This document shows positions 30,124 to 30,143 of a DNA stretch of 30,143 nt, piece after piece. The notes under the pieces are model-generated. The model saw only the letters and a program-made list of their open reading frames with translations, ran no database searches and had not been told where the DNA came from. The DNA is taken from positions 1 through 30,143 of the forward strand of contig JAFQRU010000011.1 in NCBI GenBank assembly GCA_017409915.1. Reading direction: 5' to 3'. The position numbers were made by a program, and so were the translations under genes. Each line of letters opens with the position of its first letter. The first letter of the stretch is position 1. The stretch comes from Clostridia bacterium. Lineage in GTDB: Bacteria > Bacillota > Clostridia > Monoglobales > Monoglobaceae.

Positions 30124-30143
30124 CGCATAGGAAACCCTATGCG
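30124..30143 (+). terminator. hairpin after spoVM, cut by window edge
   Basis: CGCATAGG and CCTATGCG form an 8-bp stem with a 4-nt loop preceded by an A run. The expected T tract would lie outside the window. Confidence 0.65.

Overview
The window comes from an AT-rich, spore-forming Gram-positive bacterium of the Clostridia type. The evidence is an uninterrupted sigK-like sporulation sigma factor with its pro-sequence, a 28-codon spoVM, ireB, a lipoteichoic-acid-synthase-type enzyme, strong Shine-Dalgarno (SD) sites, and tight same-strand gene runs ending in T-tailed hairpins. The genetic code is standard: Trp is TGG wherever checked, and TGA ends genes. The species cannot be named from this sequence.

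Layout. 1-1013 (minus): tmk-metK (metK cut by the window edge), divergent from a small Cys-containing ORF. 1415-7312 (minus): sigK, rnhA, three tandem M42-type peptidase genes (the last with its metal ligands lost), a Met-gamma-lyase-like PLP enzyme and an 8-Cys mini-protein. 7115-10348 (minus): pspC-like gene, asparaginase, apbE, secreted metallo-beta-lactamase-fold protein, DUF3006. 10416-13153 (minus): serC-serA followed directly by RNase P RNA. 13150-14909 (minus): two half-size TSUP permease genes and a Ppx/GppA phosphatase. 15056-15565 (plus): ECF-transporter S component. 15615-18398 (minus): CNNM/CorC-type membrane protein with its own promoter and a leader peptide, preceded by two HAD hydrolases. 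18467-20589 (plus): trpB-mgtC behind a (G/U)AG-repeat leader with an intrinsic terminator. 20630-29723 (minus): LTA-synthase-like gene, pheS, pheT (interrupted by an in-frame UGA), ireB, lipoprotein, MBOAT acyltransferase and DHHW protein. 29833-30143 (plus): small membrane protein and spoVM.

Most notable are two uncharacterised regulatory leaders. (1) The CNNM/CorC gene is preceded by a 29-codon leader ORF beginning Met-Asp-Pro-Leu-Pro. Codons 13-17 of that ORF can form a 13-bp duplex with the SD of the CNNM gene. The arrangement suggests a leader-peptide switch, possibly Mg2+-responsive like mgtL. (2) The orphan trpB has seven canonical UAG/GAG triplets at near 5-nt periodicity, then mutually exclusive antiterminator and terminator pairings. 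This matches the architecture recognised by TRAP in Bacillus, here controlling trpB plus mgtC. Other points of interest are an SD-sequestering hairpin on sigK, a 5'-terminal hairpin on rnhA, an overlapping 22-codon upstream ORF on the LTA-synthase gene, a degenerate M42 paralogue and the pheT UGA. No tRNA genes, IS elements, prophage genes or CRISPR arrays were recognised.
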